NCBI GenBank assembly: GCA_017983845.1
Contig: JAGOAO010000001.1
Location: 72,136 to 136,135, forward strand
Reading direction: 5' to 3'
DNA from: Sediminibacterium sp.
Lineage (GTDB): Bacteria > Bacteroidota > Bacteroidia > Chitinophagales > Chitinophagaceae
Length of the DNA stretch: 64,000 nucleotides
Part shown: one piece after another, positions 9,001 to 16,186 of the stretch
Layout: each line of letters opens with the position of its first letter
How positions within the stretch are numbered: position 1 is the first letter of the stretch
Made by a program: the position numbers and the translations under genes
Notes under the pieces: model-generated
Told to the model about the DNA's origin: nothing
What the model saw: only the letters and a program-made list of their open reading frames with translations
The model's database searches: none

Positions 9001-9325
9001 AATAACTACCTGGCTTTTTGATATATTAAATGCAATTAAGGAAATTGACAGTTTCTTTTCAGATAGCCCAAAAGAATTTTCCACCTATTTGAATGATCTC
9101 CGAACCAGAAGAGCCATAGAAAGAAATATTGAAATTATAGGAGAAGCTTTAAGTAGAATAGTTATCCATGACCCTTCCATTAAGATTTCAAATGTTAGAA
9201 ATATTATTGATACAAGAAATAGGATTATTCATGGCTATGATTCAGTCTCAAATGAAATTATGTGGTCAATTATTATTTATCATATCCCTGTTTTAAACAC
9301 CGAGGTTTTGAAGTTATTGGAATAA
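8990..9325 (+). CDS. hepT: HepT-like HEPN toxin (DUF86)
   Basis: A 111-residue HEPN-domain protein from the ATG at 8990, inside the end of mntA. The RNase signature RX4HXY is intact as RNRIIHGY near residues 80-87, and RTRRAIERNIEIIGEAL is the conserved second helix. The tyrosine after the His is the AMPylation site in characterised HepT proteins. With mntA this makes a complete two-gene module whose likely role is growth arrest by RNA cleavage when the antitoxin is lost; it also stabilises neighbouring DNA. Confidence 0.9.
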   Translation: MKDEITTWLFDILNAIKEIDSFFSDSPKEFSTYLNDLRTRRAIERNIEIIGEALSRIVIHDPSIKISNVRNIIDTRNRIIHGYDSVSNEIMWSIIIYHIPVLNTEVLKLLE

Positions 9326-9332
9326 CTTTTGT

Positions 9333-9395
9333 GGGATTGTCGACTGCGTCGACTTACTCGTAAACTCGATTTACCCAAAGCCTTTCAACTACATT
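9333..9395. repeat. Solo fragment of the tRNA-flank repeat family
   Basis: Starting 8 bases after the hepT stop, this stretch reads GGATTGTCGACTGCGTCGAC, then a TTTACCCAAAGCCTTTCAAC stretch. The same segments recur beside all three tRNA-Met 3' halves (12627-12680, 26143-26200, 30182-30443). Here they occur without a tRNA remnant or terminator. The rest of 9396-9560 shows nothing I can name. Confidence 0.7.
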
Positions 9396-9560
9396 CTAAC
9401 CAAATGTGGTGAGATTAAAGGGAATTGCAAAAACTGGCGAAGGTATTTAAAATGCTTAAAATTAATGATTTTGACCAAAATAAAAGGGGTGATTAATGAA
9501 GAATAGTGCACCAACAGAATGATTGAAATAATAGATTAACTTTTCTTAACTAAATACTGC

Positions 9561-9743
9561 ATGAGAGATGACATACAACATATCCTTTCTGGAAAGAGCC
9601 AAGTTAAGCACCATCATCTTATCCAAGCAGCCTGCAGTTACCTTAAAGGAAGCCAAGGAACAAGTGCAATGGCTAAAGACCAACAGCAGCTCAAAAAAGA
9701 AGAAACAAAGAGCCTAGTTCAGTTTGTAGAAATTAATTTGTAA
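9561..9743 (+). CDS. Small hypothetical protein
   Basis: A 60-residue frame (MRDDIQHILSGKSQVKHHH...) rich in Lys, Gln and His, with no signal peptide or membrane segment. It looks like the short polar proteins found singly in Bacteroidota accessory regions, but I cannot assign a family. It ends 22 bases before a lipoprotein gene on the same strand. It could equally be a remnant of a larger gene. Confidence 0.4.
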   Translation: MRDDIQHILSGKSQVKHHHLIQAACSYLKGSQGTSAMAKDQQQLKKEETKSLVQFVEINL

Positions 9744-9764
9744 TTTAAACGAATTAATAGAAAT

Positions 9765-10511
9765 ATGAAAAATAAAATTACAATCATAAGCGCTGCAATA
9801 ACAATTATAATTTTTGCAACATTTTCATGTAATATAAAAAGTGTTCCGAGAAAAGAAACAATAGACTATTCAACTAAAAAAATGCTTTTATCATATCTTG
9901 AACAACATAGAAAAATTGATACCGGAGCGAATTTATTTATTGATACTTTATTAAAAAAATTAGATTGGACTAATTATTCACAATCAATAACTAACAATTC
10001 TGGTTCAACATTATTTTATGTGCCATTAAATTATAATAGAAATAAGACAGGTATTACATTTATTTATTATAATAAGTTACAAGAAGTATATTACGCTCAT
10101 ATTACAGACTTTCCTAATATTAAAAATAGCAAAAATCGAAAAATTAATAAAAATTCATTTACGCCAATAGATATCTTAAATCATTTTTATAGAAACAAAG
10201 CGAATGAATATACCGGCTCTATTAGATCATTTAGTTTATCTAACAATTTCGATTGGGAATATGGGTACGAAAATGGCAAACAAAAATTTGAGAAAAGGAT
10301 AACAAGCTATGACCCAAGTGATACAACATCAAATTCAGATAATAAGAATGACCTGATAAAGTGGCATTTAATAACCATGTATGTAAATGGAAAAGATGAT
10401 TGGAGATTTCTTGGAACAACTTATGAAAATGGACCTGTTAAGTTATCAATTGGCCTTACTCCAGATTCCGTAAGAATAAAAACTAAACCGAACAAATATA
10501 ATAGGTTTTAG
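9765..10511 (+). CDS. Lipoprotein of unknown function
   Basis: A 248-residue protein with a type II signal sequence: hydrophobic stretch then the lipobox-like ATFSC, with the Cys at about residue 22. The mature part is polar and very rich in Asn, Lys and Tyr, and the gene is visibly more AT-rich than its core-genome neighbours. Both features fit acquired DNA. No domain is recognised. Its C-terminal half contains alternating aromatic residues, as in all-beta folds. Confidence 0.65.
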   Translation: MKNKITIISAAITIIIFATFSCNIKSVPRKETIDYSTKKMLLSYLEQHRKIDTGANLFIDTLLKKLDWTNYSQSITNNSGSTLFYVPLNYNRNKTGITFIYYNKLQEVYYAHITDFPNIKNSKNRKINKNSFTPIDILNHFYRNKANEYTGSIRSFSLSNNFDWEYGYENGKQKFEKRITSYDPSDTTSNSDNKNDLIKWHLITMYVNGKDDWRFLGTTYENGPVKLSIGLTPDSVRIKTKPNKYNRF

Positions 10512-10575
10512 GAGTGATTTAAGGGAATTCTACAAATTGAATAAAGTCATGTTGATAATTCTAAAGCTTAATAAA

Positions 10576-10626
10576 GTAAAGTAATAGCTTTACAAAATAT
10601 TTGTTTATGTAAAGTAATAGCTTTAC
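10576..10626. promoter_or_regulatory. Tandem palindromic operator upstream of mobile mystery A
   Basis: The 18-mer GTAAAGTAATAGCTTTAC, an inverted repeat with GTAAAG/CTTTAC arms, occurs twice, at 10576-10593 and 10609-10626, 33 bp apart (about three helical turns). An additional CTTTAC half-site follows close to the ATG at 10663. This is the arrangement expected of an operator for the HTH protein encoded immediately downstream, and autoregulation is inferred. Confidence 0.65.
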
Positions 10627-10662
10627 TTTTATGCATTAATAGTCAAGTTAAAACTTTACTTT

Positions 10663-11121
10663 ATGAGAAATAATAAACTTCAGTTCCAACAACTGAATGA
10701 AAAAATGCTTCAATTATCTGGTATGCAGCATGTTATTGTACCACCTATTGGATGGATAAAAGCAATACGCAATGGAATTGGTATGTCTATGGAACAATTA
10801 GGCAAAAAACTTTCCATAACCAAGCAAGGAGTTATGGATATAGAGAAACGTGAAAAGGAAGGCGCTATCACTATTAAGTCAATGCAAGAAATTGCAAAAG
10901 CAATAGACATGCAATTTGTTTATGGGTTTGTACCTGTTGATGGTAGCTTGGATCAAATGATTGAAATGCGCGCTTTAGAAATGGCTAGAAAAATTGTACA
11001 AAGAACTTCTACTACAATGAAATTAGAAGACCAGGTGAATTCAAAAGAGCGTATTGAAAAAGCAATCAAGGAAAGAGCTGCAGAAATTATTACCAAAACA
11101 CCAAAAATTTTATGGGACTAA
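10663..11121 (+). CDS. Mobile mystery protein A (HTH regulator)
   Basis: A 152-residue protein matching 'mobile mystery protein A', a family found on plasmids and islands always next to a Fic-domain 'mobile mystery protein B'. An N-terminal conserved segment (NEKMLQLSGM) precedes an XRE-type helix-turn-helix (GIGMSMEQLGKKLSITKQGV, about residues 44-63) and the typical ALEMARKIVQRTSTTMKLEDQ tail. It probably represses its own operon through the tandem palindromes just upstream. The downstream gene overlaps its end by 10 bases. The presence of this pair is itself a marker of mobile DNA. Confidence 0.85.
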   Translation: MRNNKLQFQQLNEKMLQLSGMQHVIVPPIGWIKAIRNGIGMSMEQLGKKLSITKQGVMDIEKREKEGAITIKSMQEIAKAIDMQFVYGFVPVDGSLDQMIEMRALEMARKIVQRTSTTMKLEDQVNSKERIEKAIKERAAEIITKTPKILWD

Positions 11122-11453
11122 ATTTAACATACAATGATGGCCAAACACCTCTTGATGAAGACGAAAAAGAAGGTATGTTAGTTAAGTCTATAGTTACAAG
11201 AGGCGAATTGGAGGAATTTGCAATAAGATTCAAACACAGATTGGTTAGCATACATTGCTTCCCAAACGGCAATGGACGTCATAGTAGAATGATAGCTGAT
11301 ATTATGATTGAAAAAATCTATCAGCTACCTGTTTTTTCTTGGGGAGGTGCAAGTCTCTCTGTGGATATGGATATAAGAGCGCAATACCTTAAAGCAATTA
11401 GAAAAGCAGATAAAGGAAACTTTGATTTGCTATTGAAATTTGCTAGATCCTAA
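11112..11453 (+). pseudogene. Mobile mystery protein B, internally deleted Fic protein
   Basis: A 113-residue Fic-family protein. The first 36 residues (TPLDEDEKEGM..., RGELEEF) and the last ~77 (AIRFKHRLVSIH, FPNGNGRHSR, FARS) each match the family's two ends, but roughly 80 residues that normally lie between them are missing. The junction is at about residues 36/37, near base 11220. The lost part holds the central Fic helices and the TWRWAGTFR-type flap. The Fic motif is also altered: HCFPNGNGR instead of HPF. The reading frame is intact, so it may still be made, but adenylylation activity is doubtful. It overlaps mobile mystery A by 10 bases as in intact pairs. Confidence 0.75.
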
Positions 11454-11482
11454 AAATTAAAAAAATCAGGGATTGTAAATTA

Positions 11483-12256
11483 TTAAAAATAATTTTTTAC
11501 AATTTTGTCATAATACAAAACATCATCCTGTGGCACCCACATTAAAAAAATATTTTCTTTATCCATTGCAGGATAATTATATATACGAGGATATCTAGCA
11601 GGTAAAGTGCCAGTTATTTTTTTCACAAAGCACAATGCTGCTAAAAATGTACCATGCCAAGATGGATGAGAATCATCACTCATATACAATTGCACAGTTG
11701 GTTTTTGTGCTTTAGCCTCCGCCCAAACGGATCCGACAGGAACTAGTACCGATTGTGTTTGAAGGGCTAATGTTTCATACGTCTTATTAATCGCAGACTG
11801 AGTTTGCGGCGTAGACTCCCTTGACCATGTATTGTATATATAAGGAGTAGCGTTTTTAGATTTAATTAAATCGCAAAATAATTTTCCAATCATTAAAACA
11901 CTATCTGCATGTTCCAGTGGCCACATACTATTATCTTGAATAACAACAATATCAAATTTTTCTTGTTCTAAAATTGCTCTAGTTCTTAAGCCCTTTCTGC
12001 TATTCCAATGATCTCCTAGTGTAGCTCCTCCATAAACAGATTGTTTACAAATAAGCTTGGTATTCATGCTATCTGATATCAATGAAACCACCTGAGGTAG
12101 GTTGTTAAAAAAGATATAACTATTGCCAACAAACAATACACGTAAAGTATCACTATTCGTATTCGTATTCGTATTTGCATTCGCCCTTGTTAATACAAAA
12201 ACGAATAATAGCATTAATGTTATTATTTTAATAGGATAAAAAAAATGTTTTTTCAT
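11483..12256 (-). CDS. Exported SGNH-hydrolase-like protein
   Basis: A 257-residue protein from the ATG at 12256, with a signal peptide (HFFYPIKIITLMLLFVFVLT). Just after the cleavage region a 6-bp microsatellite (ATTCGT units, 12154-12180) encodes an Asn-Thr run. The SGNH block I is VLFVGNSYIFFNNLP, with the catalytic Ser after GN. DIVVIQDNS carries a later block, and DDSHPSWHG near residue 210 provides the Asp-x-x-His of block V. DUF4886-like members act as esterases or deacetylases; the substrate is unknown. The gene ends 30 bases after the Fic remnant, convergently. Confidence 0.75.
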   Translation of the reverse strand: MKKHFFYPIKIITLMLLFVFVLTRANANTNTNTNSDTLRVLFVGNSYIFFNNLPQVVSLISDSMNTKLICKQSVYGGATLGDHWNSRKGLRTRAILEQEKFDIVVIQDNSMWPLEHADSVLMIGKLFCDLIKSKNATPYIYNTWSRESTPQTQSAINKTYETLALQTQSVLVPVGSVWAEAKAQKPTVQLYMSDDSHPSWHGTFLAALCFVKKITGTLPARYPRIYNYPAMDKENIFLMWVPQDDVLYYDKIVKNYF

Positions 12257-12432
12257 AAAGCTTGTTTTTGGCATTTATTCTTATTTGAGAAAAGGTTAAA
12301 CTGAAACGTTTCACCTACCTCGAATTTAGCAAACATTAGAAGAAATCCATATTTAAAATTCAAAAAACTACCCATTTAGATCGAAGCTGGAAAGAGTAAT
12401 CAAAGATTTACATTTAAATGATTACTCGCACA

Positions 12433-12709
12433 CAGAAACAACAAAGGACCCACAATTTAACGTAAGTCCTTAGAGCTAGTTCTAAAAAATTGCCTAGGGA
12501 TTACCAGGTTCGTTTCACTTCGCTGGCATCCTCGTGAGGTCGACTTACCCAAAGCCTTTCAACTAAACGCTTCGGGATGGCCGACTCCGTCGTCATCCCC
12601 CAACAATTCGCCTTACCCTAACTCGGATTGTCGACTACGTCGACTTCCTCGTTAGTTCGATTTACCCAAAGCCTTTCAACTAAACGCTTCGCGTTCAGTT
12701 GGCTTTTTT
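12433..12709. repeat. Right-end-type repeat block with bidirectional terminator (copy 1)
   Basis: This gene-free stretch begins with GAAACAACAAAGGACCCAC, found also at 26116 and 30106. It continues with GGGATGGCCGACTCCGTCGT-type hairpin units and the GTCGACTACGTCGAC palindrome, and ends in a strong terminator at 12668-12709: AAAGCC...CAACT-AAACGC-TTC-GCGTT-AGTTG-GGCTTTTTT. The copy differs from the two others in many positions, which suggests it is the oldest. The interval 12275-12432 before it shows nothing I can name. Confidence 0.7.
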
Positions 12710-12756
12710 AACGCTCCTCCGCTCAATCAAGCGAGCTTGTTTCGCGGCTTCGCATT

Positions 12757-12787
12757 AAAAAAGCCTCTCACTTTCGTGAGAGGCTTT
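12757..12787 (-). terminator. Displaced tRNA-Met terminator, copy 1
   Basis: AAAAAAGCCTCTCAC-TTTC-GTGAGAGGCTTT on the plus strand; read on the minus strand it is a GC-rich hairpin with a GAAA loop followed by a T-run. It is identical to the terminator of the intact tRNA-Met gene at 30525-30555. Here it follows only a tRNA fragment. Confidence 0.85.
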
Positions 12788-12788
12788 G

Positions 12789-12830
12789 TAGCGAGACCGG
12801 GATTTGAACCCGGGACCTCAGGGTTATGAA
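12789..12830 (-). mobile_element. Displaced 3' half of tRNA-Met (attachment-site remnant 1)
   Basis: 42 nt identical to the 3' half of the intact tRNA-Met at 30557-30630: acceptor 3' strand, T-arm, variable loop, 3' anticodon-stem strand and the whole anticodon loop with CAT. Identity stops exactly where the 5' strand of the anticodon stem should begin, and foreign sequence (GATTTTTTGAGAAAATGAAG) follows. This is the classical product of tyrosine-recombinase insertion into a tRNA gene with crossover at the anticodon loop. It marks the left boundary of unit 1. Confidence 0.85.
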
Positions 12831-12933
12831 GATTTTTTGAGAAAATGAAGGCGTTGATTTGTAGTTAGTTATGATTTCACTAAACCGAAACTGACCGATT
12901 TCAGTCGAATTCAGGGGGTGTTTTCCTCACGCA
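12831..12933. mobile_element. Left end of unit 1
   Basis: About 100 bp that follow the tRNA remnant and are clearly homologous to 26356-26458 at the left end of unit 2. It contains three 10-bp tandem segments at 12884-12913 (ACCGAAACTG, ACCGATTTCA, GTCGAATTCA), phased at one DNA turn. It ends in GGGGGTGTTTTCCTCACGCA; after CCTCACGCA the two units diverge into different cargo. The phased repeats could bind a recombinase or an accessory factor (inference). Confidence 0.7.
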
Positions 12934-12964
12934 GTGGATATGTAAATTTCAAAAGCTAAATATA

Positions 12965-13378
12965 TTAATTTATTTCAGTCTTTTTTAAAGAAAAAAACAC
13001 AATACCTAACCAAATCACAGAAGTTGTCATACTGATTGCTCCTATCAACACGAAGATTGGAGGAAGCCCAAAATAAACTTCCGATAAAATACCTAATGGC
13101 ATTAAAAGCCCGCCGAGCGCTAAACAAGAGATTTTATCAGCCTGGTTTAACCGATTTGAAAATTGAATTAATAAAAATCCAATGATAATGTTCAAGATAG
13201 CGAATAAATTACCGTGTACATGAGCTAGTCGTGACTCAAAATGTTTTCCTATGCTATATGAATTAACCCATTCCAATTTATTAGGAGCAAAGTCTCTTAA
13301 ATAGATTAACAAGAAACCATAGATCATAAAGAAACCCATAGTTAAAAATCCAATTGCAATATTTTTCTTGCCTTTCAT
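12965..13378 (-). CDS. Four-helix membrane protein, possibly styrene-oxide-isomerase-like
   Basis: A 137-residue protein from the ATG at 13378 (MKGKKNIAIGFLTM) with four predicted transmembrane helices. In helix 2, RLAHVHGNLFAILN, followed by NRLNQADKISCLALGG, resembles the A-H-x-G-x-x-N ... ADK ... LG pattern I recall from StyC, a small haem-binding membrane protein; this resemblance is tentative. A haem-linked role beside nos genes would make sense but is unproved. A Crp/Fnr-like box lies upstream on the minus strand (13436-13447). Confidence 0.55.
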   Translation of the reverse strand: MKGKKNIAIGFLTMGFFMIYGFLLIYLRDFAPNKLEWVNSYSIGKHFESRLAHVHGNLFAILNIIIGFLLIQFSNRLNQADKISCLALGGLLMPLGILSEVYFGLPPIFVLIGAISMTTSVIWLGIVFFSLKKTEIN

Positions 13379-13404
13379 GTTGTTTTTGTTTTGTGAATGA
13401 GCAA

Positions 13405-13447
13405 GCAAGCTAACTACTTTTAAATTCGGTAATCATGATTTTAATCA
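13405..13447 (-). promoter_or_regulatory. Candidate Crp/Fnr box facing the 4-TM gene
   Basis: On the minus strand TGATTAAAATCA (13447-13436), a nearly perfect inverted repeat of the TGA-N6-TCA type. At the spacing shared by the other sites the minus strand reads TAGCTTGC (13412-13405), a poor match to TAnnTTTG. Weakest of the seven sites. Confidence 0.4.
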
Positions 13448-13546
13448 TAATTAAACAACTGAATTGATAATAGTAAATAGATGCTGTACTTGTTAAAAGA
13501 TGGAGGACCAAAAAACTTCATCTATTCATTATCTGAAAAAATTAAC

Positions 13547-13589
13547 TGACTAAAATCATGGCAGATTTTACCCTAAATAAGCGTGTTTG
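13547..13589 (+). promoter_or_regulatory. Crp/Fnr box upstream of fasciclin gene, distal
   Basis: TGACTAAAATCA at 13547-13558, followed by TTTG at 13586-13589 as the end of a -7-like element (CGTGTTTG). The box centre lies 36.5 nt before the final G, the same distance as at the other nos-unit promoters. The first two -7 bases do not match TA. Confidence 0.5.
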
Positions 13590-13599
13590 TAAGCATTTA

Positions 13600-13642
13600 T
13601 GACCCTACGCATAAAGCTATAGTAACTGTATTTATAATTTTA
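13600..13642 (+). promoter_or_regulatory. Crp/Fnr box upstream of fasciclin gene, proximal
   Basis: TGACCCTACGCATAA at 13600-13614, with TAATTTTA at 13635-13642 as the -7 element (one mismatch to TAnnTTTG), again 36.5 nt from box centre to the last -7 base. The right half-site ACGCATAA is shared with the boxes at 21057 (minus) and 21827. Confidence 0.6.
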
Positions 13643-13673
13643 CGTATTATTCAAAACCAAATAAATTAATGAT

Positions 13674-14234
13674 ATGAAAAAAATGAATTTATTAATTGTG
13701 CTATTATTTACAAGTACATTATTTGCCTGTAATAGCGCAGAAAAAAATGAAGCACAAAACAATAATACAGAAGAGACTCAATCCATTGGGCAGTCTGGAG
13801 TGCAAGATGATGCTTCTCAAAAAAATGTAGTTCAAGTTGCTGTTAGCAGTAAAGATCATACAACTTTAGTGACCGCCGTACAAGCTGGCGAGCTAGTAGA
13901 TGCATTAAGTAATGCTGGCCCGTTCACTGTTTTTGCACCAACTAATGAAGCGTTTAATAAACTACCCGCAGGAACCGTAGAAAGTTTGTTAAAGCCAGAG
14001 AGCAAAGAAAGTTTAGTTGATATTTTACAATACCATGTTTCTGTAGGAGTGTATAAAACCGATCTAATGCAAGACGGACAAAGCATTGGACAGGTAAATG
14101 GCGGTAATGTTAAGATAACAAAAAAAGACGGTGTGTTCTATGTAAATGGGAATGCTAAAATTGTGGCATCAGTTCCTGCAGCTAATGGAATTGTACACGT
14201 AATTGATGCAGTTTTACTACCTCCAAAAAATTAG
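13674..14234 (+). CDS. Fasciclin (FAS1) domain lipoprotein
   Basis: A 186-residue protein with a lipoprotein signal (LLFTSTLFAC, Cys at 19), an Asn/Glu/Gln-rich linker and one FAS1 domain from about residue 55. The H1 box is GPFTVFAPTNEAFNKLP and the H2-like end is NGIVHVIDAVLLPP, with the YH pair in LQYHVSVG between them. FAS1 lipoproteins mediate adhesion or interaction at the cell surface; several occur in Bacteroidota denitrification islands without a known role. Two Crp/Fnr-type boxes precede it, so it probably belongs to the nos regulon. It is convergent with the truncated haemoglobin gene, with a 14-base gap. Confidence 0.88.
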   Translation: MKKMNLLIVLLFTSTLFACNSAEKNEAQNNNTEETQSIGQSGVQDDASQKNVVQVAVSSKDHTTLVTAVQAGELVDALSNAGPFTVFAPTNEAFNKLPAGTVESLLKPESKESLVDILQYHVSVGVYKTDLMQDGQSIGQVNGGNVKITKKDGVFYVNGNAKIVASVPAANGIVHVIDAVLLPPKN

Positions 14235-14248
14235 TTGCTAAATATAAA

Positions 14249-14644
14249 TTATAATAATTGCTCAGGCTTAGGTGTCTGGGCAATTTTTAATTGAAGCACT
14301 ATTGAGATACTCAATGCGCGTTGTTTAGCTAATTCAGCTTTGTCGCCTTGAAATAAACTATCTACCGTGTCAACAAATAGTTCATACCAATGGTCGAAAT
14401 GTGCCTTTGTTAGTGGCATTAAATGGTGTAATTGAGTATGTTTTTCAACAGGATTACCTGAATAAGAACCAGTAAAAAAAAGAGTATTCTCCCAAAAATC
14501 ATACAATATTGGCAAGTGTTTTCCCCAGTTTACTTTAGCTACGTCATTAAATATAAAGCCAAGCATTTCGTCGGATTTTATTTTTTCGTAAAAGGTATTT
14601 ACTAGTAAAATAATGTCTTTTCTAGAAACTATGTCTGTTTTCAT
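14249..14644 (-). CDS. Group III truncated haemoglobin
   Basis: A 131-residue globin from the ATG at 14644 (MKTDIVSRKDI). LVNTFYEKIKSDEMLGFIF, then WGKHLPILYDFWENTLFFTGSYSGNPVEKH and a later HFDHWYELFVDTV with the proximal-His region are characteristic of trHb group III (class P). Such proteins bind O2 and NO; some act in NO detoxification. As the last gene of the nos operon, 35 bases after nosY, it probably scavenges NO, which damages the copper centres and Fe-S enzymes. This functional reading is inference from context. Confidence 0.88.
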   Translation of the reverse strand: MKTDIVSRKDIILLVNTFYEKIKSDEMLGFIFNDVAKVNWGKHLPILYDFWENTLFFTGSYSGNPVEKHTQLHHLMPLTKAHFDHWYELFVDTVDSLFQGDKAELAKQRALSISIVLQLKIAQTPKPEQLL

Positions 14645-14679
14645 AATGCAAATTTGAATTAGTAGCATGAAATTCAGGA

Positions 14680-15447
14680 TTATAAATCCTTTTGTTTAAA
14701 ATTACGTGTTGATAAATAAGAAGGGATCACTATCCATAGTAACAATACAATAAAGGAGGCCGTTAGTCCATAAATTGTACCAAAGAAATCCTTAAAGATA
14801 GCGCCTGTATACCCCATCATTGCGGAAACATCTAGTTGCAGTAATATTAGTATGCGGCCCAAATCAATCGGATTTAAAGCGCTAACCATTATCATAGGCT
14901 TTTCTAATGGATAATCAGAAAACTGAAACAATAAGAATAAAACGAAGCCGTCGAAGAGTAATGAAAAATACATCCATAAAAATATTACCATCCCAATACC
15001 TTTTGACTTGTCCCTAATTTTTACAGCTACTAATAACGCAATCGCAACAAATATTATGCTTAATATATTGCCTACTATAGTTATTAAGAGACTTATATAA
15101 TTTAGTTGGAAAAGTAAAAGCGGCAACCCAACTCCTATTAAAAACGCAATAGATAGTGAAAAAACCAAGCCGAATAAAAAACTAAGCCAAATTGCATTTC
15201 TTTGTAAAGGCTGACTCACTAATAATTCAATGAACTCGGCACTATTGTAAATGTAAATAGTTGAAAAAATAATACTAAATAAAGGCACCAAGATTAATAC
15301 AATATTTAATAAGCTTAACATTCCTTTATTAACATTATCCTCTAATCCAAATAAAGACAATGTTGTAATAAACAATACAATGGTATATATAATGACAATT
15401 CTACTCCTTAGGATGTCAGTCATTATATATTTTACTATTTTTTTCAT
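14680..15447 (-). CDS. nosY: NosY, ABC transporter permease for NosZ maturation
   Basis: A 255-residue ABC-2-type permease with six hydrophobic helices (LSLFGLEDNV... and PLFSIIFSTIYIYNSAEFIELLVSQPLQRNAIW-type sequence in the first half). In the NosDFY complex NosY forms the membrane channel; NosDFY powers release or transfer of copper from NosL for CuZ assembly in the periplasm. It overlaps nosF by one base (TAATG), indicating translational coupling, and follows the nosD-F-Y order. Length is close to the ~275 residues of characterised NosY. Confidence 0.9.
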   Translation of the reverse strand: MKKIVKYIMTDILRSRIVIIYTIVLFITTLSLFGLEDNVNKGMLSLLNIVLILVPLFSIIFSTIYIYNSAEFIELLVSQPLQRNAIWLSFLFGLVFSLSIAFLIGVGLPLLLFQLNYISLLITIVGNILSIIFVAIALLVAVKIRDKSKGIGMVIFLWMYFSLLFDGFVLFLLFQFSDYPLEKPMIMVSALNPIDLGRILILLQLDVSAMMGYTGAIFKDFFGTIYGLTASFIVLLLWIVIPSYLSTRNFKQKDL

Positions 15448-16157
15448 TATGCTTGTTTTAACATGATCTGCGCAATTGCCCTCGATAATTTTTCTTCCCC
15501 AGTCTCTTTTCTCAGTAATTCAATTGGTTGATGAAAACGCAATTTTCCATCTTGCAAATAAATAACCTCTGTAACCAAGTCGTCTAAGTCACTAAGTACA
15601 TGAGAAGTGATTAGTATTAATTTACCTTGTTTCTTCTCGTGTCTTATTTTTTCTTTTAATATTTCAGTGGCAATAGGATCTAATCCTGCAGTAGGCTCGT
15701 CTAATATTAAAACAGCAGGATTGAATAAAAAAGCTAAAGCAGCACTTACTTTTTGAGTAGTTCCTCCGGATAAAGCACCCATTCTTTTTTCCATTAAATC
15801 ATGAAGTTTGAATCCATGTATTAAATCTTCATCTAACCCCGAGCTACCCTCGCCCCTTATATCCTTCATCATAGCTAAAACTTGGCCAATACTCATGTTT
15901 TCTGGATACCTTCCAATTTGGGGCATATATCCTATTTGCGACCTATATTTCCAATCATTGGCGATATGTTTTTCGTTGAATGTGATTGTTCCACTATCTG
16001 GCAAGGTCATGCCTAAAATTGACTTAATGAGTGTGGTTTTGCCACTTCCGTTGGGACCTAATAAAATAATACACTCTCCTCTTTTACATTGAACCGTTAC
16101 ACTATCTAATGCTTTTAGTTTACCAAACCGTTTTGTTATATTGTTAACTTTTATCAT
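15447..16157 (-). CDS. nosF: NosF, ABC transporter ATPase for NosZ maturation
   Basis: A 236-residue ATP-binding subunit. Walker A is GPNGSGKTTL at about residue 34, the signature motif is ALSGGTTQKVS, Walker B is AVLILDEPTAGLDP, and the switch His is in ITSHVLSD. TTQKVS after the signature is the version typical of NosF. It energises the NosDFY complex at the cytoplasmic side. The gene is second in the tightly spaced nosD-F-Y block: 29 bases after nosD and a one-base overlap with nosY. Confidence 0.93.
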   Translation of the reverse strand: MIKVNNITKRFGKLKALDSVTVQCKRGECIILLGPNGSGKTTLIKSILGMTLPDSGTITFNEKHIANDWKYRSQIGYMPQIGRYPENMSIGQVLAMMKDIRGEGSSGLDEDLIHGFKLHDLMEKRMGALSGGTTQKVSAALAFLFNPAVLILDEPTAGLDPIATEILKEKIRHEKKQGKLILITSHVLSDLDDLVTEVIYLQDGKLRFHQPIELLRKETGEEKLSRAIAQIMLKQA

Positions 16158-16186
16158 GCTTGTTGTTTTTCCTTAACTAATGAGGC

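Noticed and set aside
12154..12180. ATTCGT microsatellite as a phase-variation switch
   Set aside because: The 6-bp unit keeps the reading frame whatever the copy number, so it changes only the Asn-Thr linker length.
12789..12830. A second and third tRNA-Met gene
   Set aside because: Only the 3' half is present; the D-arm and the acceptor 5' strand are missing.
12892..12903. TGACCGATTTCA as another Crp/Fnr box
   Set aside because: It fits TGA-N6-TCA but is not kept in the homologous end of unit 2 and has no gene at the right distance; it arises from the 10-bp repeats.
15808..16092. 94-residue plus-strand frame inside nosF
   Set aside because: Antisense shadow of a strongly conserved ATPase.
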